A program made the translations under genes and the position numbers. From positions 1 to 61,564 of the forward strand of contig DASZER010000017.1 in NCBI GenBank assembly GCA_035940575.1: a stretch of DNA of 61,564 nt. The letters run 5' to 3'. A model generated the notes under the pieces. The model made no database searches and was not told the DNA's origin. It saw nothing but the letters and a program-made list of their open reading frames with translations. This document shows positions 40,707 to 51,358 of this stretch, piece by piece (within the stretch, counting starts at the first letter, position 1; each line of letters opens with the position of its first letter). Origin of the DNA: BP-191 sp035940575. Lineage in GTDB: Bacteria > Actinomycetota > Actinomycetes > BP-191.

Positions 40707-41972
40707 TCAGTGTGCCGTCCGCGCGCGGCGCGGGCCAGAGGTGCGCGCCGGCCGGCGCGGGCCGGGACGGTGCGGCGCGGCCTGGCGCTCGGGCGCGGTC
40801 GCGAGGGCGGGGCCGCTCGCGGGGCGCGCGCCGGTGAGGCGGGCGAGGTCGCCGCCGCCGGGCGCGACGCGCGTGGTCCGCGCGCGCACGCCCGCCTTGC
40901 GGGTCATCGCCGACGTCGCGCGCTCCTGGTCGCGCGTGACGACCGACACGACGAGGCCGGTGGCGCCGGCGCGGGCGGTGCGGCCCGCGCGGTGCACGTA
41001 GTCCTTGTGGTCGGCCGGCGGGTCGACGTGCAGCACGAGGTCGACGCCGTCGACGTGGATGCCGCGCGCGGCGACGTCGGTCGCGACGAGCGTGCGCAGC
41101 GTTCCGTCCTTGAACTCCGTCAGCGCCCGCGTGCGCGCCGCCTGCGTCTTGCCGCCGTGGATCGCGCCGGCGTTGACGCCGGCCGCGCGGAGCTGCTTGG
41201 TCAGCCGGTCCGCGCCGTGCTTGGTGCGGACGAACAGCAGCGTCCTGCCCTCGCGGTTGGCGATCTCGGTCACGACGCCGTTCTTGTGGTCGGCCTCGAC
41301 CACGAACAGGTGGTGGTCCATCGTCGCCACGGCCACGCCCGCGGGCGTGGTCTCGTGGGTCGCGGGGTCGTTGAGGTAGCGGTCGACCAGGGTGCGGACG
41401 TTGGCGTCGAGCGTCGCCGAGAACAGCAGCCGCTGGCCGCCGGGGCGCACCTGGTCGAGGATGCGGCGCACCGCCGGGAGGAAGCCGAGGTCGGTCATGT
41501 GGTCGGCCTCGTCGAGCACCGTCAACGACACGTCGCCGAGCGCGCACGCGCCCTGCGACACGAGGTCCTCGAGGCGACCGGGCGTCGCGATGACGACGTC
41601 GACGCCCTTGCGCAGCGCCATGATCTGGCGGCCCATCGACATGCCGCCGACGACGACCGTCAGGCGTACGCCGAGGCCCATCGCCAACGGCGCCAGGGCG
41701 TCGTGCACCTGGCCCGCCAGCTCACGGGTGGGGACGAGGACGAGGCCGCGCGGGCGCTTCGGCTGCGCCTGCTTGCCCGCGAGGCGGGCGAGCATCGGCA
41801 GGCCGAACGCGAGCGTCTTGCCTGAGCCGGTCTGGGCCTTGCCGAGCAGGTCGCGCCCGGCGAGCGCGTCGGGGATCGCGGCGACCTGGATGGCGAACGG
41901 CGCGGTCATGCCGTTCTTCTCCAGGACGGTGAGCAACGGCCTCGGCAGGCCGAGGTCGGCGAAGGTGGGCAT
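40707..41972 (-). CDS. DEAD-box RNA helicase
   Basis: This 421-residue ATP-dependent RNA helicase has the Q motif (FADLGLPRPLL, then AIQVAAIP), motif I AQTGSGKT, motif Ib TPGR, DEAD motif LDEADHM, SAT motif FSATLD and the final HRAGRTARAG. A basic C-terminal tail probably aids RNA binding. ATG 41972 gives a normal start; the frame opens at a TTG 18 nt upstream. The leader is long (about 135 nt from a possible -10 at 42114-42119), so regulation may act in the leader, as in cold-induced helicases. Confidence 0.93.
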   Translation of the reverse strand: MPTFADLGLPRPLLTVLEKNGMTAPFAIQVAAIPDALAGRDLLGKAQTGSGKTLAFGLPMLARLAGKQAQPKRPRGLVLVPTRELAGQVHDALAPLAMGLGVRLTVVVGGMSMGRQIMALRKGVDVVIATPGRLEDLVSQGACALGDVSLTVLDEADHMTDLGFLPAVRRILDQVRPGGQRLLFSATLDANVRTLVDRYLNDPATHETTPAGVAVATMDHHLFVVEADHKNGVVTEIANREGRTLLFVRTKHGADRLTKQLRAAGVNAGAIHGGKTQAARTRALTEFKDGTLRTLVATDVAARGIHVDGVDLVLHVDPPADHKDYVHRAGRTARAGATGLVVSVVTRDQERATSAMTRKAGVRARTTRVAPGGGDLARLTGARPASGPALATAPERQAAPHRPGPRRPARTSGPRRARTAH

Positions 41973-42320
41973 GGTGGTGGCGTGCGTCAACGAACGAACC
42001 TCTCGGGACGTGGTCTGGCGCGTCTCGGGAAGTCCGCCGGAGCGGGTTACAAGGACGGGCCCGGCGCTACGTGCGCCGTGGATGAGCGGCGGGTGCCGCG
42101 ACTTCGTGCAACCAGGGTAGCAGGGATGTCATTCCGTCCCGGGCGTTCCCCTCCGATCGCCACCACCGGAAGGGCCAGTGCCGAGGGTCACGACGGGCAC
42201 GCGCCGTGGTCCCTTGTGACCAATTCGGTCGAGGACCATCGGCTGGGCCGTTGTCCCGGCGCATGATGACGACCGCGCCGCTTCCGGCGCACCGGGGAAA
42301 TCTTCGTGGGGGGGCCCACA
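41973..42320. promoter_or_regulatory. Divergent upstream region of the helicase and the giant exported protein
   Basis: This 348-nt gap holds no gene that I can support. The helicase side has a candidate -10 TACCCT (minus, 42119-42114) and a leader hairpin at 42062-42078 (CGGCGC and GCGCCG arms). The other side is less GC-rich near 42215-42240 (TTGTGACCAATTCGG), a plausible promoter for the giant gene, and ends in GGGGGGG as its ribosome binding site. Confidence 0.45.
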
Positions 42321-45300
42321 ATGGCTTCACGCCGTCTTGCCGTCGTTCGCCGGATCGCCGCACTCGCCGCAAGCGGGCTCGTGGTCTCGACGCTGCAGCC
42401 GTTGCCGGCGCGCGCCGACGACGACCCGCCCGTCGAGGCACCGGCCGTCGCTCCGCTGCCAGGGACCGAGGTGGTCGAGCGGCGTACGGCGTACGCCAAG
42501 ACGTTCACCACCGCGGTGCCCGGCGAGCTCCGCTCGGAGATCCACGCGCGGCCCATCCACTTCCTCGACGGGTCCGGCCACTGGGCCGACATCGACACGT
42601 CGCTGGTCCCCGGCACCGACGGCAGGTACCACGCCAAGGCGAACAGCATCGCCCTCGACGTCCCCGCGACGTCGGTCGGCCCGCTCGCGACGGTGTCCGT
42701 CGACCCGGACCACTCGGTGGGCTTCGGCCTCGTCGGCGCCGCCGCGGTGCCCGCCGCTGTCGACGGCACGTCGGTCGCGTTCGCGAACCTGCGCAGCGGC
42801 GTCTCGCTGCGCCTCGACTCGCGCTACCGCGGCGTCAAGGAGGACCTCGTCCTCGCCTCGCCGCTGAGCCCGTCGACGTTCGTGTTCCCGCTCTACCTCG
42901 AGGGCCTCACCGCGCGGCTCGACAGCGAGGGCAACGTCGTCTACTCCGACGCCTCGGGGACCGAGCGCGCCCGCACGCCGCACGGCCGCATGTGGGACTC
43001 CGCGGTCGACCCGCGCAGCGGCGACCCGGCGATGTCGGACGGCGTCACGTACGCGCTGCTGCCGACCGGCCCCACCGGTGTCGCGCTCCAGGTGACCGCC
43101 GACCCGCTGTGGCTCGCGAGCCCGGCGCGGCAGTACCCGGTCACGGTCGACCCGAGCGTGTACACGGCGAGCACCGACGACACCTACGTCGAGTACCCGT
43201 ACAACAACGACTTCTCCACGGACACGCTGCTGAAGTCCGGCACCTACGACGGCGGCGCGCACAAGTCGCGGTCGTTCATCCACTTCCCCGGCATCAACGC
43301 CCTCGACGGCAAGGTCATCTCGTCCGCGAACGTGCAGATCTTCGAGAACTGGGCGTTCTCCTGCACCGGCAGGGACGTGTCGCTCAAGCGCGTCACGCAG
43401 TCGTGGACCGGCACCGGCCTGCACACGTTCCCCGGCTGGACCGTCGGCGACCTCATCGACACCGTCAACACCGCGCGCGGCTACACGAGCTGCGCGAACG
43501 GCCCGGCGTACGTGACGTTCGACGCGACCGCCGCGATGCGCAACTGGGCGAGCAACGCCTGGACCAACTACGGCCTCGCCATCACCGCCAGCGAGACCGA
43601 CAGCTACGCGTGGAAGAAGTGGGACTCGACGCAGGCCGCGAACGACCCGCGGATGAACGTCACGTGGTCCGAGCCGAACCGCGCGCCCGGCCAGGTCACC
43701 GGCCGGACGATCACGCCGAGCACCTGCGTGGGCACGTGCACGTACACGACGACGAACGACGCGACGCCGGTGCTGACCGGCACCGCGAGCGACGCGGACG
43801 CCGACGTCCTGCGCTACGACTTCGAGGTCTACGCGGGCATCCTCTCCACCGTCGACGCCTCGGGTAACGCCACGCCGGGCAGCGCGGCGCGGGTGGCGTA
43901 CGGCTCGGTCTCGAACAAGGCGTCGGGCACGCAGGCCGCGTGGACCGTGACGCCCGCGCTCGCGGACGGCTCGTACTCCTACCGCGTCCGCGTGCACGAC
44001 GGCACGACGTACGGCCTCTGGTCGTCGGGCTGGGCGCGCTTCATGGTCGACGCGTCCGCGCCCGCCGCGCCCGCGCTGTCGTCCTCGACCCACCAGACCT
44101 CGGGCTCGTGGCAGGACGCGTCGTCCCTCGCGTTCGCCTGGAGCGCGACGAGCGAGTCCGGCATCGCCGGCTACTCGTACGTGCTCGACCAGGTGTCGTC
44201 CACCGTGCCGGACACGGTGAGCGAGGGCACCGGCACCTCGATCTCGTACACCCAGCCCGACGGCATGTGGTACTTCCACGTCCGAGCGCAGAACAAGGCC
44301 GGCGGCTGGGGCGCGACCGCGACGTTCCAGGCGGGCACGGACACCGCCGCGCCCGGCGCCGTCAGCAACCTCGCCAGCTCCGACCACACGCCGAACCTGC
44401 CGTCCGCCGACGCGACGATCAGCTTCTCGTGGGGCGCGGCGACCGACACCCCGTCCGGCGTCGCCGGGTACTCGTGGGTCGTCAACAACTCCGCGGCGGC
44501 CGCGGCGGACGCGACGATCGAGACGACGGCCACGAGCGCCACGACCGCGAGCCTCGGCGACGGCACCTGGTGGGTCCACGTCCGCGCCGTCGACAGGGCC
44601 GGCAACTACGGCCCCGACGTCGCGACCGGGCCGTTCCCCGTCGACGGGGCCGGGCCGCTGGCGCCGATCGTCTCGTCGCTCACGCACGCCGAGAACGCGT
44701 GGGCGTCCGCCCGCAGCGCGACGTTCTCGTGGACCACGCCGACCGACGCGACCGCGGTCACCGGGTTCTCCGTGTCGTTCGACGCCACCGCCACGAGCGA
44801 CCCCGACACCGTGGTCGACACCGTGCTGCGGACGTGGACGCAGGCGAACATCACCGACGGCGAGCACTGGCTGCACGTGCGCGGCGTCGACGCCGCCGGC
44901 AACTGGGGCGCCACCGCGCACTACCGCGTCCGCGTCGACGGCACCGCGCCCGCGCTGCCCGCGCTCTCGGCCGCTCCGCACACCGACCAGGCCGCCTGGT
45001 ACCGGTCCCGTACGCCGTCCGTGACGGCGGTCGTGACGGACATCTCGCAGATCACCGGGTACTCGTTCACCGTCGACAAGATCCCGAACGGCACCCCTGA
45101 CGGCACCGTCGACACGACGAGCAACGTCATCCCGCTCGGGCCGCTCGCGGACGGCCTCTGGTACGTGCACGTCGCCGCGCTCAACGGCGCGTCCCTGTGG
45201 GGACCGGCCGCGACGTACTCGTTCCAGGTCGACGGCACCGCGCCCGCGACCGTCGCCTCCGTGACGTCGCCGACGCACGACACCGTCGACGAGACGAACC

Positions 45301-48300
45301 AGCAGGACGTCCGCGTGGACTGGACGCCGGTGACCGACGCGACCTCCGGGCTCGTCGGCTACACGTACGCGTTCGACAGCAGCGCCACCTGGGTCCCCGA
45401 CACCACCGCCGAGACGACGGGCACGACGGCCGCCGCCGAGCTGACCGACGGCACGTGGTACTTCCACGTCGCCGGCGTGGACCAGGCGCTCAACGTCGGG
45501 ACCGTCACGACGTTCGGCCCGATCCGCATCGCCGCGACCGCCCCTGAGGTCGGCGCCACCGCGACCAGCAGGTTCCTCGCCCTGTGGGTGCCGCGCGTGG
45601 ACGACGCGGAGTTCGCGACCGCGTACCTGTCCACGCCCGACTACTCGTCGCAGATCCTCGCCGAGGGCTTCCACGCGCTGAACGACGCGCAGAAGACCTA
45701 CCTCGCCGGCAAGCTCTACGACGCGTTCCAGTACCGCATCGACGAGCAGGGCAACAGTGAGCCCGCGTACCTCGCGACGATCCGCGACTCGCTGTACAGG
45801 TACGTCTTCGACAAGGGCACGCTCATCGGCCTGACCGCCGCGCCGAACCAGCTCATCGCGACGGTCACGCAGCTCATCGACAGCGTCGTCGCCGCCGTCC
45901 CGCAGGAGCTCACGGACGCGATCGACCCGTCGATCGTCGACCACGTCGAGGACATGCTCCCCGACGTCCCGCTCCCCGACGCGGTGGACGAGCTCGTCGA
46001 GCCGGAGATCGACGAGGTGCTCGACCCGGACCTCTCGGACGTCCCGTCGGCGCTGTCCGACGTCGTGCGCGACACGATGAACGAGGTCGACGCGCTCGTG
46101 GAGGACAACTACCCGCAGGTCGTCGCGCAGGTCAACCAGGTCGTCGCCGACGCGGGCCTCCAGCCCGTCGCGGACGCGGTCTACGCGACCGCCGCGCTCC
46201 TTCCGATCAGCCCGTTCTACACGGTGTGCTGGGAGTCGGCGACCTCGCAGGGCTGCGCGCAGAACAACGTCGTCGGCACCCCCGCTGCCGTCGACACGAC
46301 CGGCGACGGCACGCTGGACGAGACGGTGACGTTCCGCGCCGGCGACGTCGACGCGACCGCGCCGACCGAGCTGCCGTTCGTCGTCGAGGCGCACCGCCGC
46401 ACCGGCAGCGACCGCGACGGCACGACCCTGCCCGCGCACGTGTGGGTGTCCTACGACGTCCCGCTCGCGGGGCAGCGCTTCCTCATCGGCGTCGACGGCT
46501 ACCGCCTCGCGCCGACGCTGCCCGGCACGGCTGACGTCGAGTACCGGTTCCGCAACCTCGACACGCTCACCGCGGGCAAGCCGAACGGCCGCTACCTGCT
46601 CACGACGTCGGACCCCGGCGCGCGGACGGCGATCACGTTCGGCGTGCACGAGCTGAACCAGTCGACGCCCAACACCATCGAGGGCTCGGTCCAGCTCACC
46701 CCGGCGCCCGCGTCGTTGCGCGGCACGGTGGACCTGGACGACGCGACCGACGCGGCCGGCACGCGGACGAACGACGTCCACATCACCGCGACGCTGCCGG
46801 TCGGCGCGCCGCAGGTGGCGGTGGACGCCCGCCTCGTCCTCGACCGGGAGCGCGAGAGCAAGCGCGTCACGCACCACGCCGTCGTCGACAAGCTGCCGAG
46901 CGGCACCACCGACGTGAAGGTCACGCGGACGACGACGAGCGCGGGGCGCGAGGGGCTCACGGTCACGCACACCGCGGCCGCCCCGATCGACCGCACGTCG
47001 TACGAGCTCGTCATGACCGACGGCAACGTCAAGCGCACGGTCACCGCGGACGTGCGCGGCCTGCCTGTCGCCACGACGTGGCACGCCCACTGGGGCGGCG
47101 GCGGTGGCGTGGACGGCGACTACACCGGCGGCCCGCTGTCGCGGCTCGCGCTCGCCCTCACCCGGGACACCGGGACCACGCGCGAGCTCACGATCGCGGC
47201 GCGCGCGACCAGCCTGCCGGGCACCGTGATGTTCGACTACGGCACCAGCGCGGACAAGAAGGTCACGACCGTCAACTACGCGGGGACGGGCCCGACCGGC
47301 ACGCTGGCGTTCGCGTACTACGACCGCGCGAAGGTCCTCACCCTCGCCGGCAGCCTGTCGCAGGTGCCGCCGACGGTGACCGTGAAGTTCAGCAAGACCG
47401 ACAAGTCCGGTAGCGTCGACACCGACGGTGTCATCGGCTCGCTCGACGCGACGTTCACCATCGACGGCGGCCGGATCTACAGGCCCGCCAACGTCCAGCA
47501 CGTCACCGTGCAGGTCGCGACGGCGAACAACGTCACCGGCCTCGGCATCAGCGCCAAGGCGACGGGGATGCGTTCCATCGCGGGCGACTTCGGCGACGTG
47601 TCGACCGTCGACGGCTCGTTCGCGCCCGGCGGCCAGCGGCTGCTGCTCGTGGGCAGGGTCGACGCGCTCTACGCGCTCGCCGACTTCACCGGCGTCCCGC
47701 CGACGTTCGACGCCATGCTCGACTGGCCGGCGCTCCACGCGCACTACTCCGCGTCCGGCGTCGCGCCGCAGGTCTCGCTCTACTTCGCCAAGCGGCCGGG
47801 CGGGCCGATCGTCGACCTGAAGCTCACCGACGTGCCGACCGACGTGGACGTGACCGGCACGCTCGGCGCCGACCCGTCCGTCACCTACGGCGCCAACGCC
47901 AGGATGACCGCGGCCCGCGTCATGTTCAGCAGCGACGCGACCCCGACGGACGGCACGGGCACGACGTTCAACGGCACGTTCGGCGACCTGCCGACGTCCG
48001 TGCACGCCGAGCTGCACCCGAACGCCAAGTCGTTCTCCGCGACCGCGCCGGGCGTCATCGGCAGCACGCTCGTGACGTTCAGCCGCAACCGCGGCAAGGC
48101 CGAGGTCCCGGCGGGCGAGCACGCGACGATGTACATCAGCGGCACCAAGGACGCGGGCAGCATCCGGCTGCGCAACCTCAAGTCCATCTCCGGGGCCTTC
48201 GACACGAACGGCACGACCACCGCCACCGTCGACGTGTCCTCCGGCGGTCGGCCGTTCGCGGTCTCCGCCGCGGTCAACGCGCTGCGCATCACCGCGAACG

Positions 48301-50921
48301 TCAGCGCGCTTCCGACGCACACGTCGTTCACGCTCGACCAGAAGACGCACGTCCGCTGGGAGGCGAGCTCGGCCGTCCCGTCGCTGTCGTTCTACAAGAC
48401 GACCACCGGCACCGGGCCGACCCTGTGGGTGTCGGGCAAGACCGTGCCGCGGACCATCGACGTGACCGGCTCGACGTCGCCGACGTACCACGTGGTGTAC
48501 GACGCGGAGGGCACCGGCCGCGCGGCCGAGCTCAAGGCGACGTTCGCCCCGGCGTACCTCAACGGCCCGAACCCGCCCACCACCGGGCGGTACGGCAGCA
48601 TCGTCGTCCACGACATGCCCAACCACGTCGTCGCCGACGTCAAGGCGGACGTGTCGCACGTGGACTGGAACGCCGACGGCACCGCGGACGACCTGTCGTT
48701 CAAGGTGCGCGGGCTCCCGACGACGAGCTTCCTCGGCTCCGGGAAGATCGTGGGGGTCCCGCGCCACTGGGACGCCGACCGCTCCGGCACCGTCATCGGC
48801 GTGCACGCGTACGACAACGAGCTCGGCACCGTCGACGTCGGGTTCAGCAACGACGGCGAGATCAAGACGCGGTCGGGCTACCACGCGCGCTTCCACGCGA
48901 CGAAGTTCGGCGGCAAGTTCAACGTGCACGTGAAGGTGGCGCACGCGACCAACGTCGACATCAACCTGGCGAACGGCCTCACCGCCCACGCGGCGGTCGA
49001 CCTGCGCGGGTCGTCGTTCGTCCTCGACGTGGACGCGTACGGCGCGGTCCCGGGCTCGACGGGGGCGACGACGGACGAGTTCAGGTTCTACGCCAACGGC
49101 ACCATCTCCGACCTGCCGACCGACGTCACGATCACGGCGACGAGCGGCACGATCACGTGGGACGCGAACGAGCAGCTCAACGCGAACCTCGAGGTCCGCA
49201 TCGGCTGGACGCCCGCCGTCGCGGCGGCGGACACGCCGGCGAAGCCGTACGGCATCGGCATCACGGACGGCTCGGCGACCAAGTCCGGCACCTGCCGCCC
49301 GAACCTCGGCTTCAAGCTGACCGACTCCGACAACTGCTTCGGCCTGCGGGTGAAGTGGAGCTACGACGGGCTCGGCAAGAGGGTCACCGTGACGCTCCCG
49401 CTGTCGACGGGCGGCATCGACCTCGACGACATGCTGCCGCGGACGAGCAAGCCCAAGTTCACCGCGCACGTCAGCATGAAGCACTTGGCCAAGCTCGAGG
49501 CGGACGTGACCCAGGAGGCCATCCCGGCGCACGCCAACCTGCACTTCGGCCCGTTCGTCACCAAGGCGGTCCCCGGCTCGCCGGTGCAGCTCCACATCGC
49601 GACGTCGCACAGCGCCAACCTCGGGTCGCTGCACGGCTGGGTCAGGTTCCCCGGCGCGGTGCTCGACTTCGCGGGCGTGCGGATGTCGGACATCCAGGTG
49701 GACGTGATGGCGTCGTCGACGCCTCGCGTCTTCGACCTGACCGTCGAGCACGGCACGCCGCTCACGGCCAAGGTCAGGCTGTCGTCCTCGGTCTTCCGCA
49801 TCCGGGCGGTCGCGAAGGCCAACACCACCGCGAGCGGCGTCACGCGGGCCTCGTCCGCCCTGCTGGAGCTCACGCACCTGCCGGCGACGCCCGACGACCC
49901 GATCGAGCTCAGGCTCGACCAGCCGACCGAGGCCGAGAAGGCGGCCAGCGGCGACCCCAACCCGCAGAAGCCCGTGGCCGAGCTGCACTCCGAGCCGTGC
50001 CCGAGCAGCTCCAGCGGGTCGGGCGAGTCGATGGACGGCCACGCCAACGACTCCAAGCACAGCGGCATCGCGATCCCGGTCATCCACTTCACCGCGCCCG
50101 CCGAGGGCATGATCATCGTGGCGACCGAGAGCGGGCCGATCGCGCAGGCGGCCGGCAAGGCCGAGGCCAGGGACGTCAGCGTCGTGCTGCGCGACCTCGG
50201 CAAGCAGCTCGACATGACGCTGTTCGCGAAGAACGGCAAGACCACGATGACGTCGCACCAGGGCGCGGTCGGCCAGATCTGGATCCAGGCGACGTTCGGC
50301 CTGACCGTGCCGTGCCACAACTTCTCGCTCTCGAAGATCGAGGCGGGGCCGGCCCGGATCTACGTCAACGGCCGTTACGACATCAAGATCGACTCGGCGA
50401 CGGCGACGCTCACCCTGAACAACGTCACCGACCTCACGCTCGACGCGGGCAGCTCGTACCTGGCGTACCGCCTGTCCGGCAACTACGGCTCGGCGGAGCT
50501 CGCGCTGTCCAACCTGTCGATGAAGAGCGACTCGTTCATCCACGTCAAGGCGGCCAAGTCGTTCGCCGAGTGGATGCGCGATTGGTACAACAAGAGCATC
50601 CCGATCAAGGGGACGTACACCAGCCTCAACCCGAGCATCTACCAGGAACGCCTCACCAAAGAGGACATCGGCGTGTACATCGAGACCAACCTCGCCACGG
50701 CCTGCGTCGCGCTGGTCGGCAGGCCGATCTACGCCGGCTACTCCGAGAACGGCGTGAGGTTCCGCAACGGCGAGACCGCGGTGTTCAGCGTCCTGTCCGG
50801 CTTCCTCGCGACGAAGGATGAGGACGAGAACGACCTGCAGGCGTTCATCACCGCCGCGATGGCCGCGGCGCTGTCGCCCGGCGAGCACGAGCTCGACAAG
50901 GACCTCAGGGCGAACTGTTGA
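42321..50921 (+). CDS. Giant exported repeat protein (DNRLRE domain, Ig-like repeats, novel beta-rich repeats)
   Basis: This 2866-residue protein has a signal peptide (MASRRLAVVRRIAALAASGL, cut after ARA at 32). A region like the N-termini of WapA/RHS surface proteins leads to a DNRLRE-type domain near 272-452 (DDTYVEYPYNNDF, DPRMNVTWSEP). About six Ig/FnIII-like repeats follow to near 1073 (DGTAPALPALS, WYFHVAGVD). After a helical acidic segment (about 1090-1290) comes a beta-rich region to about 2600. It repeats a [GD]-[LVM]-P-x-x-[VTF] core at least ten times (e.g. GDLPTSVHAEL, SDLPTDVTITA). There is no LPxTG motif, anchor helix or toxin domain. Two lipoprotein genes follow in the operon. 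It is probably a surface or matrix protein. Confidence 0.8.
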   Translation: MASRRLAVVRRIAALAASGLVVSTLQPLPARADDDPPVEAPAVAPLPGTEVVERRTAYAKTFTTAVPGELRSEIHARPIHFLDGSGHWADIDTSLVPGTDGRYHAKANSIALDVPATSVGPLATVSVDPDHSVGFGLVGAAAVPAAVDGTSVAFANLRSGVSLRLDSRYRGVKEDLVLASPLSPSTFVFPLYLEGLTARLDSEGNVVYSDASGTERARTPHGRMWDSAVDPRSGDPAMSDGVTYALLPTGPTGVALQVTADPLWLASPARQYPVTVDPSVYTASTDDTYVEYPYNNDFSTDTLLKSGTYDGGAHKSRSFIHFPGINALDGKVISSANVQIFENWAFSCTGRDVSLKRVTQSWTGTGLHTFPGWTVGDLIDTVNTARGYTSCANGPAYVTFDATAAMRNWASNAWTNYGLAITASETDSYAWKKWDSTQAANDPRMNVTWSEPNRAPGQVTGRTITPSTCVGTCTYTTTNDATPVLTGTASDADADVLRYDFEVYAGILSTVDASGNATPGSAARVAYGSVSNKASGTQAAWTVTPALADGSYSYRVRVHDGTTYGLWSSGWARFMVDASAPAAPALSSSTHQTSGSWQDASSLAFAWSATSESGIAGYSYVLDQVSSTVPDTVSEGTGTSISYTQPDGMWYFHVRAQNKAGGWGATATFQAGTDTAAPGAVSNLASSDHTPNLPSADATISFSWGAATDTPSGVAGYSWVVNNSAAAAADATIETTATSATTASLGDGTWWVHVRAVDRAGNYGPDVATGPFPVDGAGPLAPIVSSLTHAENAWASARSATFSWTTPTDATAVTGFSVSFDATATSDPDTVVDTVLRTWTQANITDGEHWLHVRGVDAAGNWGATAHYRVRVDGTAPALPALSAAPHTDQAAWYRSRTPSVTAVVTDISQITGYSFTVDKIPNGTPDGTVDTTSNVIPLGPLADGLWYVHVAALNGASLWGPAATYSFQVDGTAPATVASVTSPTHDTVDETNQQDVRVDWTPVTDATSGLVGYTYAFDSSATWVPDTTAETTGTTAAAELTDGTWYFHVAGVDQALNVGTVTTFGPIRIAATAPEVGATATSRFLALWVPRVDDAEFATAYLSTPDYSSQILAEGFHALNDAQKTYLAGKLYDAFQYRIDEQGNSEPAYLATIRDSLYRYVFDKGTLIGLTAAPNQLIATVTQLIDSVVAAVPQELTDAIDPSIVDHVEDMLPDVPLPDAVDELVEPEIDEVLDPDLSDVPSALSDVVRDTMNEVDALVEDNYPQVVAQVNQVVADAGLQPVADAVYATAALLPISPFYTVCWESATSQGCAQNNVVGTPAAVDTTGDGTLDETVTFRAGDVDATAPTELPFVVEAHRRTGSDRDGTTLPAHVWVSYDVPLAGQRFLIGVDGYRLAPTLPGTADVEYRFRNLDTLTAGKPNGRYLLTTSDPGARTAITFGVHELNQSTPNTIEGSVQLTPAPASLRGTVDLDDATDAAGTRTNDVHITATLPVGAPQVAVDARLVLDRERESKRVTHHAVVDKLPSGTTDVKVTRTTTSAGREGLTVTHTAAAPIDRTSYELVMTDGNVKRTVTADVRGLPVATTWHAHWGGGGGVDGDYTGGPLSRLALALTRDTGTTRELTIAARATSLPGTVMFDYGTSADKKVTTVNYAGTGPTGTLAFAYYDRAKVLTLAGSLSQVPPTVTVKFSKTDKSGSVDTDGVIGSLDATFTIDGGRIYRPANVQHVTVQVATANNVTGLGISAKATGMRSIAGDFGDVSTVDGSFAPGGQRLLLVGRVDALYALADFTGVPPTFDAMLDWPALHAHYSASGVAPQVSLYFAKRPGGPIVDLKLTDVPTDVDVTGTLGADPSVTYGANARMTAARVMFSSDATPTDGTGTTFNGTFGDLPTSVHAELHPNAKSFSATAPGVIGSTLVTFSRNRGKAEVPAGEHATMYISGTKDAGSIRLRNLKSISGAFDTNGTTTATVDVSSGGRPFAVSAAVNALRITANVSALPTHTSFTLDQKTHVRWEASSAVPSLSFYKTTTGTGPTLWVSGKTVPRTIDVTGSTSPTYHVVYDAEGTGRAAELKATFAPAYLNGPNPPTTGRYGSIVVHDMPNHVVADVKADVSHVDWNADGTADDLSFKVRGLPTTSFLGSGKIVGVPRHWDADRSGTVIGVHAYDNELGTVDVGFSNDGEIKTRSGYHARFHATKFGGKFNVHVKVAHATNVDINLANGLTAHAAVDLRGSSFVLDVDAYGAVPGSTGATTDEFRFYANGTISDLPTDVTITATSGTITWDANEQLNANLEVRIGWTPAVAAADTPAKPYGIGITDGSATKSGTCRPNLGFKLTDSDNCFGLRVKWSYDGLGKRVTVTLPLSTGGIDLDDMLPRTSKPKFTAHVSMKHLAKLEADVTQEAIPAHANLHFGPFVTKAVPGSPVQLHIATSHSANLGSLHGWVRFPGAVLDFAGVRMSDIQVDVMASSTPRVFDLTVEHGTPLTAKVRLSSSVFRIRAVAKANTTASGVTRASSALLELTHLPATPDDPIELRLDQPTEAEKAASGDPNPQKPVAELHSEPCPSSSSGSGESMDGHANDSKHSGIAIPVIHFTAPAEGMIIVATESGPIAQAAGKAEARDVSVVLRDLGKQLDMTLFAKNGKTTMTSHQGAVGQIWIQATFGLTVPCHNFSLSKIEAGPARIYVNGRYDIKIDSATATLTLNNVTDLTLDAGSSYLAYRLSGNYGSAELALSNLSMKSDSFIHVKAAKSFAEWMRDWYNKSIPIKGTYTSLNPSIYQERLTKEDIGVYIETNLATACVALVGRPIYAGYSENGVRFRNGETAVFSVLSGFLATKDEDENDLQAFITAAMAAALSPGEHELDKDLRANC

Positions 50922-51358
50922 TCGGACGACGGTGGCTGGTCGTGGTGGCGCTCGTCGCCACCACGACCGGCTGCGACTCCGGCCCGTTCGGCGGAGGGTG
51001 CAAGGAGGCCAGGCTCGTCGTCGACCCGGTCGACGTCGTCAGAGGGGGTGCGAAGGTGCCGGACGTACGGCTGCGGGCACGGCTCACCGACAAGGACGGT
51101 CGGCCGCTGCGGGGCGCGGAGATCCAGTTCACGCTCACCAAGGAGCCCGGCCAGGGCCAGCCGAGCCTGGAGTACACGCGCGGCGACACCGGCGCCGACG
51201 GCGTCGTGGAGATCCCGTACGGCAGCGACATCGTGAACGGCATCGAGCAGCACGCCCTCGACGCGCGGCACGTCAACGCGCGGCTCACGACCGTGCTCGG
51301 AGACTGGCAGGGCTACTGCGAAGCGACGGCCACGGCGCCGTTCAGGTACCGCCGGTGA
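50918..51358 (+). CDS. Lipoprotein with bacterial Ig-like domain
   Basis: This 146-residue protein has a lipobox-like signal end (VATTTGCDSG). Its Big_1-like Ig domain reads LRARLTDKDGRPLRGAEIQF, then TRGDTGADGVVEIPYG. The TTG start overlaps the stop of the giant gene (TTGA), so translation is probably coupled. It may anchor or cap the giant protein at the membrane; that is inferred from gene order only. Confidence 0.7.
   Translation: MIGRRWLVVVALVATTTGCDSGPFGGGCKEARLVVDPVDVVRGGAKVPDVRLRARLTDKDGRPLRGAEIQFTLTKEPGQGQPSLEYTRGDTGADGVVEIPYGSDIVNGIEQHALDARHVNARLTTVLGDWQGYCEATATAPFRYRR

Noticed and set aside
42327..50888. Open frame of about 2850 codons antisense to the giant protein gene
   Set aside because: It is Arg/Val/Asp-rich low-complexity sequence, the product of GC-biased codons read backwards. 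The plus-strand frame has a signal peptide and recognisable domains.
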